NCBI GenBank assembly: GCA_948482865.1
Contig: CAOMHR010000035.1
Span: 1-12,187, forward strand
DNA length: 12,187 nt
Source: Christensenellaceae bacterium
Lineage (GTDB): Bacteria; Bacillota; Clostridia; Christensenellales; Borkfalkiaceae
Reading direction: 5' to 3'
Below are positions 1-7,470 of this stretch, piece by piece. The notes under the pieces were generated by a model. The model did no database searches. It was given only the letters and a program-made list of their open reading frames with translations, and was not told the DNA's origin. Made by a program: the position numbers and the translations under genes. Position 1 is the stretch's first letter, and every line of letters begins with the position of its first letter.

Positions 1-3000
1 CTACGCCGATAGAGCTTATCATAGGCGTAGACTGGACTATAAGGACTTCTCTGATATATATCCATCTTGTTCCGCTGAAATCTGATTTTACAAGCACATC
101 GTTAACGTAAATTTCATTTTCCCTAAACTCTACGTCAAAGTATGTTTTAGAGTCGCCGGGGCGGAACTGTGCGCTGTTGCCGGGGACGGAAGTGTCCTTG
201 ATAGTTGCGCCAAGCGAAAAATTTGTGCCGTCAAGAGAATAGTACAACGCGCAATTCAGTCTGCCGCGCAGATATACGCGGTATTTGCCGTCTTCAGCTA
301 TGTAAAGTTTGCCGTTTATTACTTCTATAGTATTGTCGTGAACAAAATACTCTTCGGGGGTATCTGCCGGCAGTTCGGGACGTTTCGACTCGGGATAGAA
401 CCAGATATCGGTGTTACAGTTCTGCGTGGGGTTGCTGTGCGCCCTGTCGGCAACCGACTCGTACCCGGAAAAATTGCTTTCATAAGCCGTTACCGCGTCC
501 GTATACATATTGTCCGCAGTATACGTGTAAGTGGTCCTTTCAAGAACTGCTTTGTTCGTTTCGTGCGACTGTTCGAATTCGAGTATAAGGTCCACGTCGT
601 CAAGCGCGTGTCCGTTGTAAGCGTGCGAACCGTTTTCGGTAGTGATTTCTATAGTGACCCTTATTTTACCCGAAAGCGCGTGCGCCTTGTCGGGAGTAAA
701 CGTATAAATACCTTCAGCCGACTTTGTGAACGTTGCGTCTCCTTTGAGACCGCTGTCGTCAACGCTCTTTATGGTATACTTGAAACCGTTGCCGATAACA
801 ACGCTTCCGCTCTCATACTGACCGCCCGCGTTAACCGTGTAAGGCGTGAGATCGACGGTGAAAGGCGTATCGTAAGGAATAACGTACGGTCTCATTGTCT
901 CTATATCTTTTTTTCCGCCTTCGTATTTGAAACTTCTGCCCGTCTGGTAAACAGAGGATACAGGAACAAACTCGGGATAATTGTTCTGGGCAAAGTTTTC
1001 ATTTTGCGATAAATCTTCGCCTGCATAGAGTTTAGACGCCGAAGCAAAATACGAAAAATCAAGATGGGTAAGTTCCGACCAGCGGTTGAAGTAATTTACG
1101 CCCCAGGTTCCCCTTGCGTTAATGAAGGCGTCCTGTCCCAGATTGTGCATCAGGGTAGAATAAACCGCAAGCCCGCTTGTAGAATTGATATTGTTGGCAT
1201 TTACCTGCTGCAACGACCAGGTTGCGCTTGTATAGCAGTTCCAGCCCGAAAGTCCCGCGCCGCCGTATGCCGTTATCTGCCTTGCGGCTGAAATTTTGGT
1301 AAAAAGACTGTAATCTACCAAAGTTAAAGCGTTGTTTGTAACTTCGCCCGTGTAACCTATACCGAAGTTCTGGAAATTGTGGTGATACTCATGCATGTTT
1401 CCCCAACCGCCGGAAGTTACCATCAAGTCGTAATTAAGCGAATTGGGCATCCAGCTCATAGGGCAGTTTACCGATCTTCTGCCGGGGAAAGCGACAGCCG
1501 CCCCAGCCGCCACGAACGGGTCATAAAGGAACACAATTCCCTGATAAGCTCCGTTGGTGGTTGCCACGGCGGAAATTTTATCCCAAAGCACCGCGGCATT
1601 GTAAAGCTGCTCGTAATTAAAACTATTTGCGTAGTATAAAGGTCCCGAATGAAGCACGCCGCGGTCCCATACTTCCAGATCGAAATAAGGCGCGGAAGAT
1701 GCCGAGCTTTCTTCAAAATCTTCCTGCGTGGTGTAGCCGAGTATGAAATGTCTGTATGCAACCCCGCCGGAAATTCTTGCGGTAAACGTAGCCGATATGT
1801 TGCGTATGTATAACGGTCCGCCGATAAACGAACCGACGTATGCGGTCCATACGCCCGTTTCGGGGTCCTGCACGGCGGTATTTTTGTTTACCGCCATCGT
1901 ATTCAACAGGTGCGGTATACGCTGCATTTGCCCCTTGGTTTCCCAGATATTGTTTGCCTGACCGTTATAAAGCGCCTGACCGATATGTATGACTATTCCG
2001 CCCGTTGCGGTCATATCTTCGTCGCTGAGCTGAATTTTGATAAGTTCGCCCGCAGGCGCGTATACGCCCGTAACTCCGTAACCGTTGTAAGCGCGGTTGC
2101 GCATTGTGACTTCTTTTATAATGCCGGGTTCGTCGTCTGAAACATCGCCCATATAAAGACCTACGGATGCCGAGTGTTTGTAAAGTCTTCTCTGCTTGCC
2201 GCTCTTATCGAGAGTTGCGGCAGGCTCGGCGCGCGTTCCGCTGTAAAGGAATCCGTTTTCATCCATCCAGGTATAACCGCCGCCGCCCGCGTTGGCCGTG
2301 CCGGTTGCAGTGAGATAACTTGACTCGTTTATGAGCGCCAATCTGGCGTTTAGTTTGTCTTTTTCCGAACCGATGACGGTAGACAGAGTGTATCCGTATT
2401 TAGGATAAACCCCCAACCCTTCGTCGCGCATGGTTTTGGGAATGTTTCTTTCAACTGTGCCGATTATACTGCCGTGATATCCTACCACTGTGCTTGTAAC
2501 GTATTTCGAATCGTATAAAAACGCTTCGTCCGCTTCGTCGTAATAATGCTCTTTGCCCGCGCTGACGTCGTCGTATTTGGCAGAAGGTCTTATACTGCTG
2601 CCGTTGTTGTACTGTCCGCTTGTCGGGGTGGGAATTATTATATTGCTCAGATAGCCGTCGCGCCCTTTTGAGCCGCCGCACGAATTTACGCCAAGCACCA
2701 CGCCGAGAATTATACACAGCGCGACAAGAACCGCCGCCGCGCTTATAGCAATTATTTTAATTTGCTTTTTGCTCAACGCAATAGCGCCTATTTTAACGCT
2801 GCCGCTCTTCGAAGGCTTTTCGCTTTTTACAGTGCTTTTCTTTTGGGGCTTCGCCACCGTTGCAGCCGCAACCTTGGGTTTCTCCGCCGCGCTGCTCTTT
2901 GCTATCGGCTTCGTTGTCGTTGCGGGCTTTGCCACTGCCTTGGGTTTCTCCACAGTACTGCTCTTTGCTGCCGGCTTCGTTGCCGTTGCAGGTTTCGCCG

Positions 3001-3184
3001 CCGCCTTGGGCTTTTCCGCCGCGCCGCTCTTTGCCGCCGGCTTCGTTGCCGTTGCAGGTTTTGCCGCTGCCTTGGGCTTTTTCGCCGCGCTGCTCTTTGC
3101 TGCCGGCTTCGTTGCCGTTGCGGGTTTCGCCGTTACGGATTTAGGTTTTACCGTCGGCTGGATTTGTGATTTTTTGTCTGCCAT
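1..3184 (-). CDS. Membrane-anchored M60-like (enhancin-type) zinc metallopeptidase, 3' end outside window
   Basis: The frame is open without a stop from ATG at 3182-3184 to the window edge (1061 codons seen), so the C-terminus is missing. Residues 13-125 are Lys/Ala/Pro-rich and hold four repeats of about 22 residues. Residues 141-166 form one hydrophobic segment, so the tail should be cytoplasmic and the rest outside the cell. The catalytic signature is H598-E-Y-H-H602 followed after 11 residues by E614 in GEVTNN, and GGPLYIR at 455-461 also fits the M60-like family. Such enzymes cleave mucin-type glycoproteins; that substrate is inferred here. Residues from about 940 (GKYRVYLRGRLN, YYSLDGTNF) look like a beta-sandwich, perhaps PA14 or carbohydrate-binding. 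The start is supported by AGGAG seven bases upstream and a consensus promoter. Family call is confident; substrate and C-terminal domain are not. Confidence 0.88.
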   Translation of the reverse strand, partial: MADKKSQIQPTVKPKSVTAKPATATKPAAKSSAAKKPKAAAKPATATKPAAKSGAAEKPKAAAKPATATKPAAKSSTVEKPKAVAKPATTTKPIAKSSAAEKPKVAAATVAKPQKKSTVKSEKPSKSGSVKIGAIALSKKQIKIIAISAAAVLVALCIILGVVLGVNSCGGSKGRDGYLSNIIIPTPTSGQYNNGSSIRPSAKYDDVSAGKEHYYDEADEAFLYDSKYVTSTVVGYHGSIIGTVERNIPKTMRDEGLGVYPKYGYTLSTVIGSEKDKLNARLALINESSYLTATGTANAGGGGYTWMDENGFLYSGTRAEPAATLDKSGKQRRLYKHSASVGLYMGDVSDDEPGIIKEVTMRNRAYNGYGVTGVYAPAGELIKIQLSDEDMTATGGIVIHIGQALYNGQANNIWETKGQMQRIPHLLNTMAVNKNTAVQDPETGVWTAYVGSFIGGPLYIRNISATFTARISGGVAYRHFILGYTTQEDFEESSASSAPYFDLEVWDRGVLHSGPLYYANSFNYEQLYNAAVLWDKISAVATTNGAYQGIVFLYDPFVAAGAAVAFPGRRSVNCPMSWMPNSLNYDLMVTSGGWGNMHEYHHNFQNFGIGYTGEVTNNALTLVDYSLFTKISAARQITAYGGAGLSGWNCYTSATWSLQQVNANNINSTSGLAVYSTLMHNLGQDAFINARGTWGVNYFNRWSELTHLDFSYFASASKLYAGEDLSQNENFAQNNYPEFVPVSSVYQTGRSFKYEGGKKDIETMRPYVIPYDTPFTVDLTPYTVNAGGQYESGSVVIGNGFKYTIKSVDDSGLKGDATFTKSAEGIYTFTPDKAHALSGKIRVTIEITTENGSHAYNGHALDDVDLILEFEQSHETNKAVLERTTYTYTADNMYTDAVTAYESNFSGYESVADRAHSNPTQNCNTDIWFYPESKRPELPADTPEEYFVHDNTIEVINGKLYIAEDGKYRVYLRGRLNCALYYSLDGTNFSLGATIKDTSVPGNSAQFRPGDSKTYFDVEFRENEIYVNDVLVKSDFSGTRWIYIREVLIVQSTPMISSIGV
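2882..3145 (-). repeat. Four tandem ~66-bp repeats encoding a Lys/Ala/Pro-rich tail
   Basis: Four in-frame units follow each other inside the start of the M60 gene: about 3080-3145, 3014-3079, 2948-3013 and 2882-2947. Each encodes a version of KPKAAAKPATATKPAAKSS plus three residues (AAE, AAK or TVE). The copies are also close at the base level, which fits slippage or unequal recombination; the fourth has drifted most. A degenerate continuation runs to about residue 125. The composition resembles histone-H1-like bacterial tails, but this is low-complexity sequence and that likeness does not prove DNA binding. Confidence 0.85.
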
Positions 3185-3223
3185 TAATTGCTCCTATAAA
3201 CGGATAATTTTTTGTACCGATAG

Positions 3224-3252
3224 ATTATACTTCAAAAATTATATTCTGTCAA
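3224..3252 (-). promoter_or_regulatory. Consensus sigma-A promoter of the M60-like gene
   Basis: Read on the minus strand, TTGACA (3247-3252) and TATAAT (3224-3229) are both perfect matches to the consensus and are separated by exactly 17 bp. The predicted transcript starts near 3217, giving a leader of about 33 nt that contains an AGGAG ribosome binding site at about 3192-3196. No operator-like dyad was seen around it, so it looks strong and possibly constitutive. Confidence 0.85.
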
Positions 3253-3263
3253 TTTTAAAACGG

Positions 3264-3306
3264 TGAAAAAAGATAATGAGCCGCCGCGTTAAAAACGCGG
3301 CGGCTC
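3264..3306 (-). terminator. Rho-independent terminator of the uraA-upp-dgt operon
   Basis: A perfect 11-bp GC-rich stem (3278-3288 with 3296-3306, 7-nt loop TTAAAAA) lies 17 nt downstream of the dgt stop. On the minus strand it is followed by ATTATC and a run of six T (3266-3271). It separates the operon from the promoter of the next gene, which begins only about 12 bp farther on. Confidence 0.88.
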
Positions 3307-3323
3307 AGGTTATTTTTTAACAA

Positions 3324-4523
3324 TCACTCGTCAAAATAACCGACGAATTTCACCTTTTCGTTCAACTCGTCGTCCGGATAAAGATGCCTGTACGCTTCAA
3401 GAAAATAATCGTCCGTCATACTCGCCATAAAGTCGCACACGACGTCGTTCAGGATAAGACCGCTCTTTTCGCCGCGGTACAGCTCTCTGTAATTTTTGCT
3501 CACTATCCCGTCGTTGAGATAGTTTACGTAAATAAGCGAATTTTTATCTTCTTTATCCAGCTCTTCCAAAAACCTGTAATACAGTCTTTCAAACATAGGC
3601 TTTACGCCGTCTTCATACTGCGCGGTAGCCTGTTTGCTCTTGTAAATTTTATCGTAGTTTTCATCCTTGGTTTTTTTAAGGGCTTCGAAAACGTCGGGAC
3701 TTACCGAAAGATAAGGTTTATCCATACTGTTGGCAACCACGTCTTCCACAACGTTTTTTATAATTTCCCTGTTGCTGCCGCCTATGCCGAAGTCGTGCAG
3801 GTCAATGCGCATTTTAAGTCTGAATTGCGCGTCCTGCCTGTCCTTGCCGAGATACGCCACCATATCGCTGAGACGCACCACGCAACCTTCCAGCGTCGAC
3901 GGGCGTAGCCTGCCTATAACTTCCCTGTCCGCATAGCAGTCTTCAAGCGTCTTTTCAAACTCTTCAACGCTCTTCTGCGGCGCGGGACGGTATTCTCCGT
4001 TCACCTTTTCGCCGCAGTGGCAAAGTATTCCGTCAAGGGTCTGCACGGTAAGTTTGCTGTTTGAAATTTTTTGCAGTACCCGCACGCTGTGTACGTTGTG
4101 ATTGAAATATCTGCCCGTGTTTTTATTGTATAGCGCGTCCAGATACCACTCGCCCCTGTGCCCGAAAGGCGTATGACCTATGTCGTGCCCTATTGCTATG
4201 GCTTCAATCAAATCAAGGTTCAGCCGCAGCGCCCTGCCTATCGTGCGCGATATGCGCGAAACAAGTTGGACATGCGACGAACGCCTTGTTATATCGTCGT
4301 TTTTATAGAAAGAAAACACCTGCGTTTTATCGCTGCCGCGGTTAAAAAACGGGCAGTGAATAATTTTGTCGACGTCGACTAGAAAGGGCGGGCGGGTTAC
4401 GTCGGCGTAGTTCTCCTTACGCACCGCCTGCGCGCTCCTGCACGCGAAAGGCGAATAAAGCTCTTCCGTACGGGCGGTAATTTTATTAAGTTCCGCAATC
4501 TGCGCGTCGGTAAAATTTTTCAT
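3324..4523 (-). CDS. dgt: Deoxyguanosine triphosphate triphosphohydrolase-like HD-domain dNTPase
   Basis: The 399-residue protein is a cytoplasmic dNTP triphosphohydrolase, which splits dNTPs to the nucleoside plus triphosphate and so trims the dNTP pool. The HD metal site is visible: H84 in RRSSHVQLVSRI, H113-D114 in the family motif AIGHDIGHTPFGHRGE (H117 and H122 within it), and a likely fourth ligand D220 in RLSDMVAYLGKD. It is the last gene of the operon, 14 nt after the upp stop, with a modest AGCAGG ribosome binding site, and a terminator follows directly. The family is clear from the HD motif. Whether dGTP is preferred, or dNTPs broadly as in many bacterial relatives, cannot be told from sequence. 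Confidence 0.93.
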   Translation of the reverse strand: MKNFTDAQIAELNKITARTEELYSPFACRSAQAVRKENYADVTRPPFLVDVDKIIHCPFFNRGSDKTQVFSFYKNDDITRRSSHVQLVSRISRTIGRALRLNLDLIEAIAIGHDIGHTPFGHRGEWYLDALYNKNTGRYFNHNVHSVRVLQKISNSKLTVQTLDGILCHCGEKVNGEYRPAPQKSVEEFEKTLEDCYADREVIGRLRPSTLEGCVVRLSDMVAYLGKDRQDAQFRLKMRIDLHDFGIGGSNREIIKNVVEDVVANSMDKPYLSVSPDVFEALKKTKDENYDKIYKSKQATAQYEDGVKPMFERLYYRFLEELDKEDKNSLIYVNYLNDGIVSKNYRELYRGEKSGLILNDVVCDFMASMTDDYFLEAYRHLYPDDELNEKVKFVGYFDE

Positions 4524-4537
4524 TGTGCCTGCTTTGA

Positions 4538-5176
4538 TTATTTCGTGCCGAAAAGCCTGTCACCGGCGTCGCCCAGTCCGGGCAATATGTAACCGTTTTC
4601 GTTCAGCTGTCTGTCAAGGGTAGAAACGTAAACCGGAACGTCGGGATGGTTTTCCGCAACCGTCTCGATACCCTTGGGCGCCGCGATAATCGCCATAAAT
4701 TTAATTTTTTTGCATCCGCGTTTTTTCAGCGCGTCCAGAGCGTCCGAAGCCGAACCGCCCGTCGCGAGCATGGGGTCGATTAAAAACACGGTCTTGTTCT
4801 CTATACCTTCGGGCAGTTTGCAGTAATACTCCTGCGGTTGCAAAGTCTGCTCGTCGCGGTACATACCTATATGCCCTACCTTTGCCGTCGGAAATACCTT
4901 GTGAACGCCGTTCACCATACCCAGCCCCGCGCGGAGAATGGGGACTATTGCAATGGAATCGTCCGCAACTTTGTACTGCACGGTTTTTTCAAGCGGGGTT
5001 TCCACTTCCACGGGGACAAGCTGAACGTCGCGCATACTTTCGTAAGTCATAATCGTGGTAATTTCTTCGACAAGTTCGCGGAACTCTTTCATTCCCGTAT
5101 TTTTATCGCGCAGGATAGAAATTTTGTGCTTGATTAAAGGGTGGTCGAAAATAAATACGTTTTTATAAGTCTTCAC
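4538..5176 (-). CDS. upp: Uracil phosphoribosyltransferase
   Basis: This cytoplasmic salvage enzyme makes UMP from uracil and PRPP. At 212 residues it has the normal family length. The PRPP-binding loop is at 131-143 (FLIDPMLATGGSA), and the C-terminal uracil-binding signature GYILPGLGDAGDRLFGT is at 195-211. PILRAGLGM (79-87) is also conserved. The start is GTG at 5174-5176, supported by AGGAG seven bases upstream. It lies inside the 3' end of uraA, so the two genes overlap by 14 nt and are probably translationally coupled. Pairing with a uracil permease makes the role unambiguous. Confidence 0.97.
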   Translation of the reverse strand: MKTYKNVFIFDHPLIKHKISILRDKNTGMKEFRELVEEITTIMTYESMRDVQLVPVEVETPLEKTVQYKVADDSIAIVPILRAGLGMVNGVHKVFPTAKVGHIGMYRDEQTLQPQEYYCKLPEGIENKTVFLIDPMLATGGSASDALDALKKRGCKKIKFMAIIAAPKGIETVAENHPDVPVYVSTLDRQLNENGYILPGLGDAGDRLFGTK

Positions 5177-6674
5177 CGCCGTTCTCCTTTGTAAGTTGTT
5201 CGTTTTCGCTGTTTGCCACTTCTTCTATGGTAATCTGTTCGCCGTTGCCGTCCTTTTTGCGCCTGATATTTACAAGCAGGTTGACAAGTATGCCGAGTAT
5301 AAGCGAGCATGCGACCGCGGTAATTGTTACCTGTCCGAAAGTAAGCACAAGCCCGCCGACGCCGGCAATGAGTATTACAGATACAACAAATAGATTCCTG
5401 TTGTCGCCAAGGTCTTCTTTCTGAATCATTTTAAGTCCCGATACCGCGATAAAGCCGTAGAGAGCAATACATACGCCGCCCATTACGCAGGAAGGAATTG
5501 TGGCAAGGAAAGTTATAAAGGGCGCGAAGAACGAAACGGCTATCGCAAGCCCAGCTGTTACCAGAATGGTTATTACCGAAGCGTTGCCCGAAATTGCCAC
5601 GCAACCTACAGACTCGCCGTAAGTGGTGTTGGGGCAGCCGCCGAACAACGCGCCCGCCATAGAACCTACGCCGTCGCCCAGAAGGGTGCGCGTAAGCCCG
5701 GGGTCACGCAAAAGGTCGGCTTCTATTATGCTGGAAATATTCTTGTGGTCCGCAATATGCTCTGCGAACACGACGAACGCGACGGGAATGTATGCGACCG
5801 CTATTGTTCCGATATACGCCCCGATATTGCCGAACTTGCCCGCGTTGTAGTCGCCGCTTATAAGCTGTACGAACGCGTACTGTTCCCAGAACTTCCAGTT
5901 CATATTTTTAAATAGTTCGAAGTTTATTATTTTGAGCGCATCGCACTTCGCGGCATATCCGATACCCGTGAACGCCGCCGCAACGGCATAGCCCGCAACG
6001 ATACCTATAATAAAGGGTATCATCTTCATCATCTTTTTGCCGTAAACCGAGCAAACAATGGTGACCGCCAGCGTCACAAGTCCGCATACGAGCGCGACGT
6101 AGGGCGAGCAAACCATTTTCTGAACTGTATTTTCGAACAGATAAGGTATGCCGTTTTCGTCAAATTTAACAATCCAGTCTGAAACGGTTTCGGTAACGTT
6201 GCCCGTTGTCAGGTCGCCTATCGCGTTGCCCGCAAGCGAAAGCCCTATTATTGCAACGACCGGACCAATTACCACCGCGGGCATAATTTTGTCAATCCAT
6301 TTAACGCCCGCAAACTTGACAATCACCGCTATTATAACGTAGATAAGCCCCGCGAACACCGCACCGACAATAAGCCCGAGAAAGCCGAGCGCCATTGAAA
6401 TACCGCCCGAGAAAGCGGAAAACATACTCCCCAAAAAAGCAAATGAACTGCCCAAAAACACGGGGCTTTTAAATTTAGTGAACAACAGATAAACTATTGT
6501 ACCAACGCCAGCGCCGAACAACGCCGACGACGTGTACATTGTGTAGCCCGTAGTGCTCTGCACGACCATAGGCACCGCAATGGTTGCCGCAAGAATCGCA
6601 AGCAGCTGCTGCAAAGCAAACAGGATAAGCCTGCCCGCTTTGGGTCTGTCTTTTACGCCGTAAATCATCTTCAT
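5163..6674 (-). CDS. uraA: Uracil permease, NCS2 (nucleobase:cation symporter-2) family
   Basis: This integral membrane protein imports uracil, probably with protons. From the chosen ATG (6672-6674) it is 503 residues and strongly hydrophobic throughout, as expected for the 14-helix NCS2 fold. Family marks include ALQQLLAILAATIAVPMVV near the N-terminus, AEHIADH with E305, and GGCPNTTYGESVG with E354. These two glutamates match the substrate-binding pair of E. coli UraA. The frame extends upstream to a GTG at 6722, but that would add 16 basic residues overlapping the promoter and transcript start. The ATG at 6674 has AGAGG in front of it, and a second ATG two codons on is also possible. It is the first gene of the uraA-upp-dgt operon. 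Confidence 0.95.
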   Translation of the reverse strand: MKMIYGVKDRPKAGRLILFALQQLLAILAATIAVPMVVQSTTGYTMYTSSALFGAGVGTIVYLLFTKFKSPVFLGSSFAFLGSMFSAFSGGISMALGFLGLIVGAVFAGLIYVIIAVIVKFAGVKWIDKIMPAVVIGPVVAIIGLSLAGNAIGDLTTGNVTETVSDWIVKFDENGIPYLFENTVQKMVCSPYVALVCGLVTLAVTIVCSVYGKKMMKMIPFIIGIVAGYAVAAAFTGIGYAAKCDALKIINFELFKNMNWKFWEQYAFVQLISGDYNAGKFGNIGAYIGTIAVAYIPVAFVVFAEHIADHKNISSIIEADLLRDPGLTRTLLGDGVGSMAGALFGGCPNTTYGESVGCVAISGNASVITILVTAGLAIAVSFFAPFITFLATIPSCVMGGVCIALYGFIAVSGLKMIQKEDLGDNRNLFVVSVILIAGVGGLVLTFGQVTITAVACSLILGILVNLLVNIRRKKDGNGEQITIEEVANSENEQLTKENGGEDL

Positions 6675-6720
6675 CGTAAATTTCCTCTTACGTATTTTTA
6701 AGCGGTACACCGCCTTTCCC

Positions 6721-6749
6721 ACTATAACATAAACCTATAAATTTTGCAA
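6721..6749 (-). promoter_or_regulatory. Promoter of the uraA-upp-dgt operon
   Basis: On the minus strand TTGCAA (6744-6749) and TATAGT (6721-6726) are spaced by 17 bp and match the sigma-A consensus at 4/6 and 5/6 positions. The predicted leader is only about 40 nt. It holds a small palindrome (GCGGTGTACCGC, 6702-6713) and the ribosome binding site. There is no room for a PyrR-type attenuator, so regulation by that route looks unlikely. Confidence 0.75.
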
Positions 6750-6795
6750 TAGAACGGCGGCAATTAGTTGAGTCACTTTTTTATTAAAAACCGAA

Positions 6796-6801
6796 TATTA
6801 T
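6796..6801 (+). promoter_or_regulatory. Possible -10 element for a leaderless transcript
   Basis: TATTAT lies 6 bp before the ATG at 6808, so a transcript would begin at or next to the start codon. No Shine-Dalgarno-like sequence is present in the 20 bases before that ATG. No good -35 sits at 16-18 bp; the nearest, TTGAGT at 6768-6773, is 22 bp away. The proposal is therefore tentative. Confidence 0.35.
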
Positions 6802-6807
6802 GAATTT

Positions 6808-7290
6808 ATGGAAGTTTTAAACTATAACAGGCAAGCCGCCGCGGAATACGCCAAAAAATGGGCGTTCGGGCGCAATCCCGCGTTTTACGATTTTTCGGCA
6901 ATAGGCGGCGACTGCACCAACTTTGCTTCACAGTGTATTTACGCGGGAGCTGGCGTTATGAATTTTACGCCCACGTTCGGCTGGTTCTACCGCTCCGCAA
7001 ACGACAGAACGCCGTCCTGGACGGGCGTAGAATTTTTATACAACTTTTTGGTCAATAACGACGGCATAGGTCCGTTTGCCGAAGTTGTCCCGCTTGAAAA
7101 ACTCGAAGTGGGCGACATAGTGCAGCTCGGGCATGCCACTGGCGATTTTTACCATTCGCCTGTGGTCGTAAGCAATACGCGCGGAAGAATAAGGGTTGCC
7201 GCGCACTCTTACGACGCATACAACAAACCCCTTTCTTCCTACTCGTTCGCGCAGGCGCGCGGTATTCATATACTCGGCGTAAGAAAATAA
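6808..7290 (+). CDS. Putative amidase-domain (Amidase_6-type) cysteine hydrolase
   Basis: The 160-residue protein matches the putative amidase domain found in many Firmicutes, a papain-like/CHAP-like cysteine hydrolase fold. The signature GGDCTNFASQCIY (33-45) carries the likely nucleophile C36. WTGVEFLYNFL (71-81), FYHSPVVV with H116, and AAHSYD with H133 also fit the family. It consists of the domain alone: no signal peptide, cell-wall-binding repeat or transmembrane segment, so it is predicted to be cytoplasmic unless exported another way. It is the only plus-strand gene and diverges from uraA. ATG 6808 is the only plausible start, because an in-frame TGA lies at 6769, yet it has no ribosome binding site. 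The natural substrate is unknown; peptidoglycan-type amide bonds are only a guess. Confidence 0.85.
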   Translation: MEVLNYNRQAAAEYAKKWAFGRNPAFYDFSAIGGDCTNFASQCIYAGAGVMNFTPTFGWFYRSANDRTPSWTGVEFLYNFLVNNDGIGPFAEVVPLEKLEVGDIVQLGHATGDFYHSPVVVSNTRGRIRVAAHSYDAYNKPLSSYSFAQARGIHILGVRK

Positions 7291-7322
7291 ATGTTGATTT
7301 ATTATCTCTCACGTCAGACTTA

Positions 7323-7353
7323 AAGCCGCCCGCGCAAAATGCGCGGGCGGCTT
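7323..7353. terminator. Bidirectional terminator between convergent genes
   Basis: A perfect 13-bp GC-rich stem (7323-7335 with 7341-7353, 5-nt loop) lies between the amidase-domain gene on the plus strand and the dehydrogenase gene on the minus strand. The plus side is followed by an AT-rich tract (TATAAATATTTTAATTT) and the minus side by CTTTAAG. It probably serves the plus-strand gene best. The 117 nt between it and the dehydrogenase stop hold no feature that I recognise. Confidence 0.75.
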
Positions 7354-7470
7354 ATAAATATTTTAATTTCGGTCGGAGAGCAACTTAAAACCTGTAATAA
7401 CAAAGGGTATGCCGTAAAGCCTATACTTGGGTTTGATAATCGGCGCTACCGCAATTAAACGGTACGTTTA

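Noticed and set aside
338..1012. 224-codon plus-strand open frame
   Set aside because: It lies fully antisense to the M60-like coding frame, which is open throughout and has recognisable motifs; the plus-strand product resembles no family.
2672..2690. Cysteine after the membrane helix of the M60-like protein (VNSC) as a lipobox
   Set aside because: The -2 residue is Asn, which does not fit the lipobox, and a lipoprotein signal starting after 140 residues would be atypical. A transmembrane anchor explains it better.
2762..3266. Plus-strand open frames rich in Arg, Leu, Cys or Ala, Phe, Gly over the repeat region
   Set aside because: They are antisense readings of the tandem repeats in the M60-like gene, lack a ribosome binding site in the correct place, and consist of low-complexity sequence.
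6675..6722. Sixteen-residue N-terminal extension of UraA from a GTG
   Set aside because: The extension overlaps the -10 element and the predicted transcript start, and the downstream ATG has a proper ribosome binding site.
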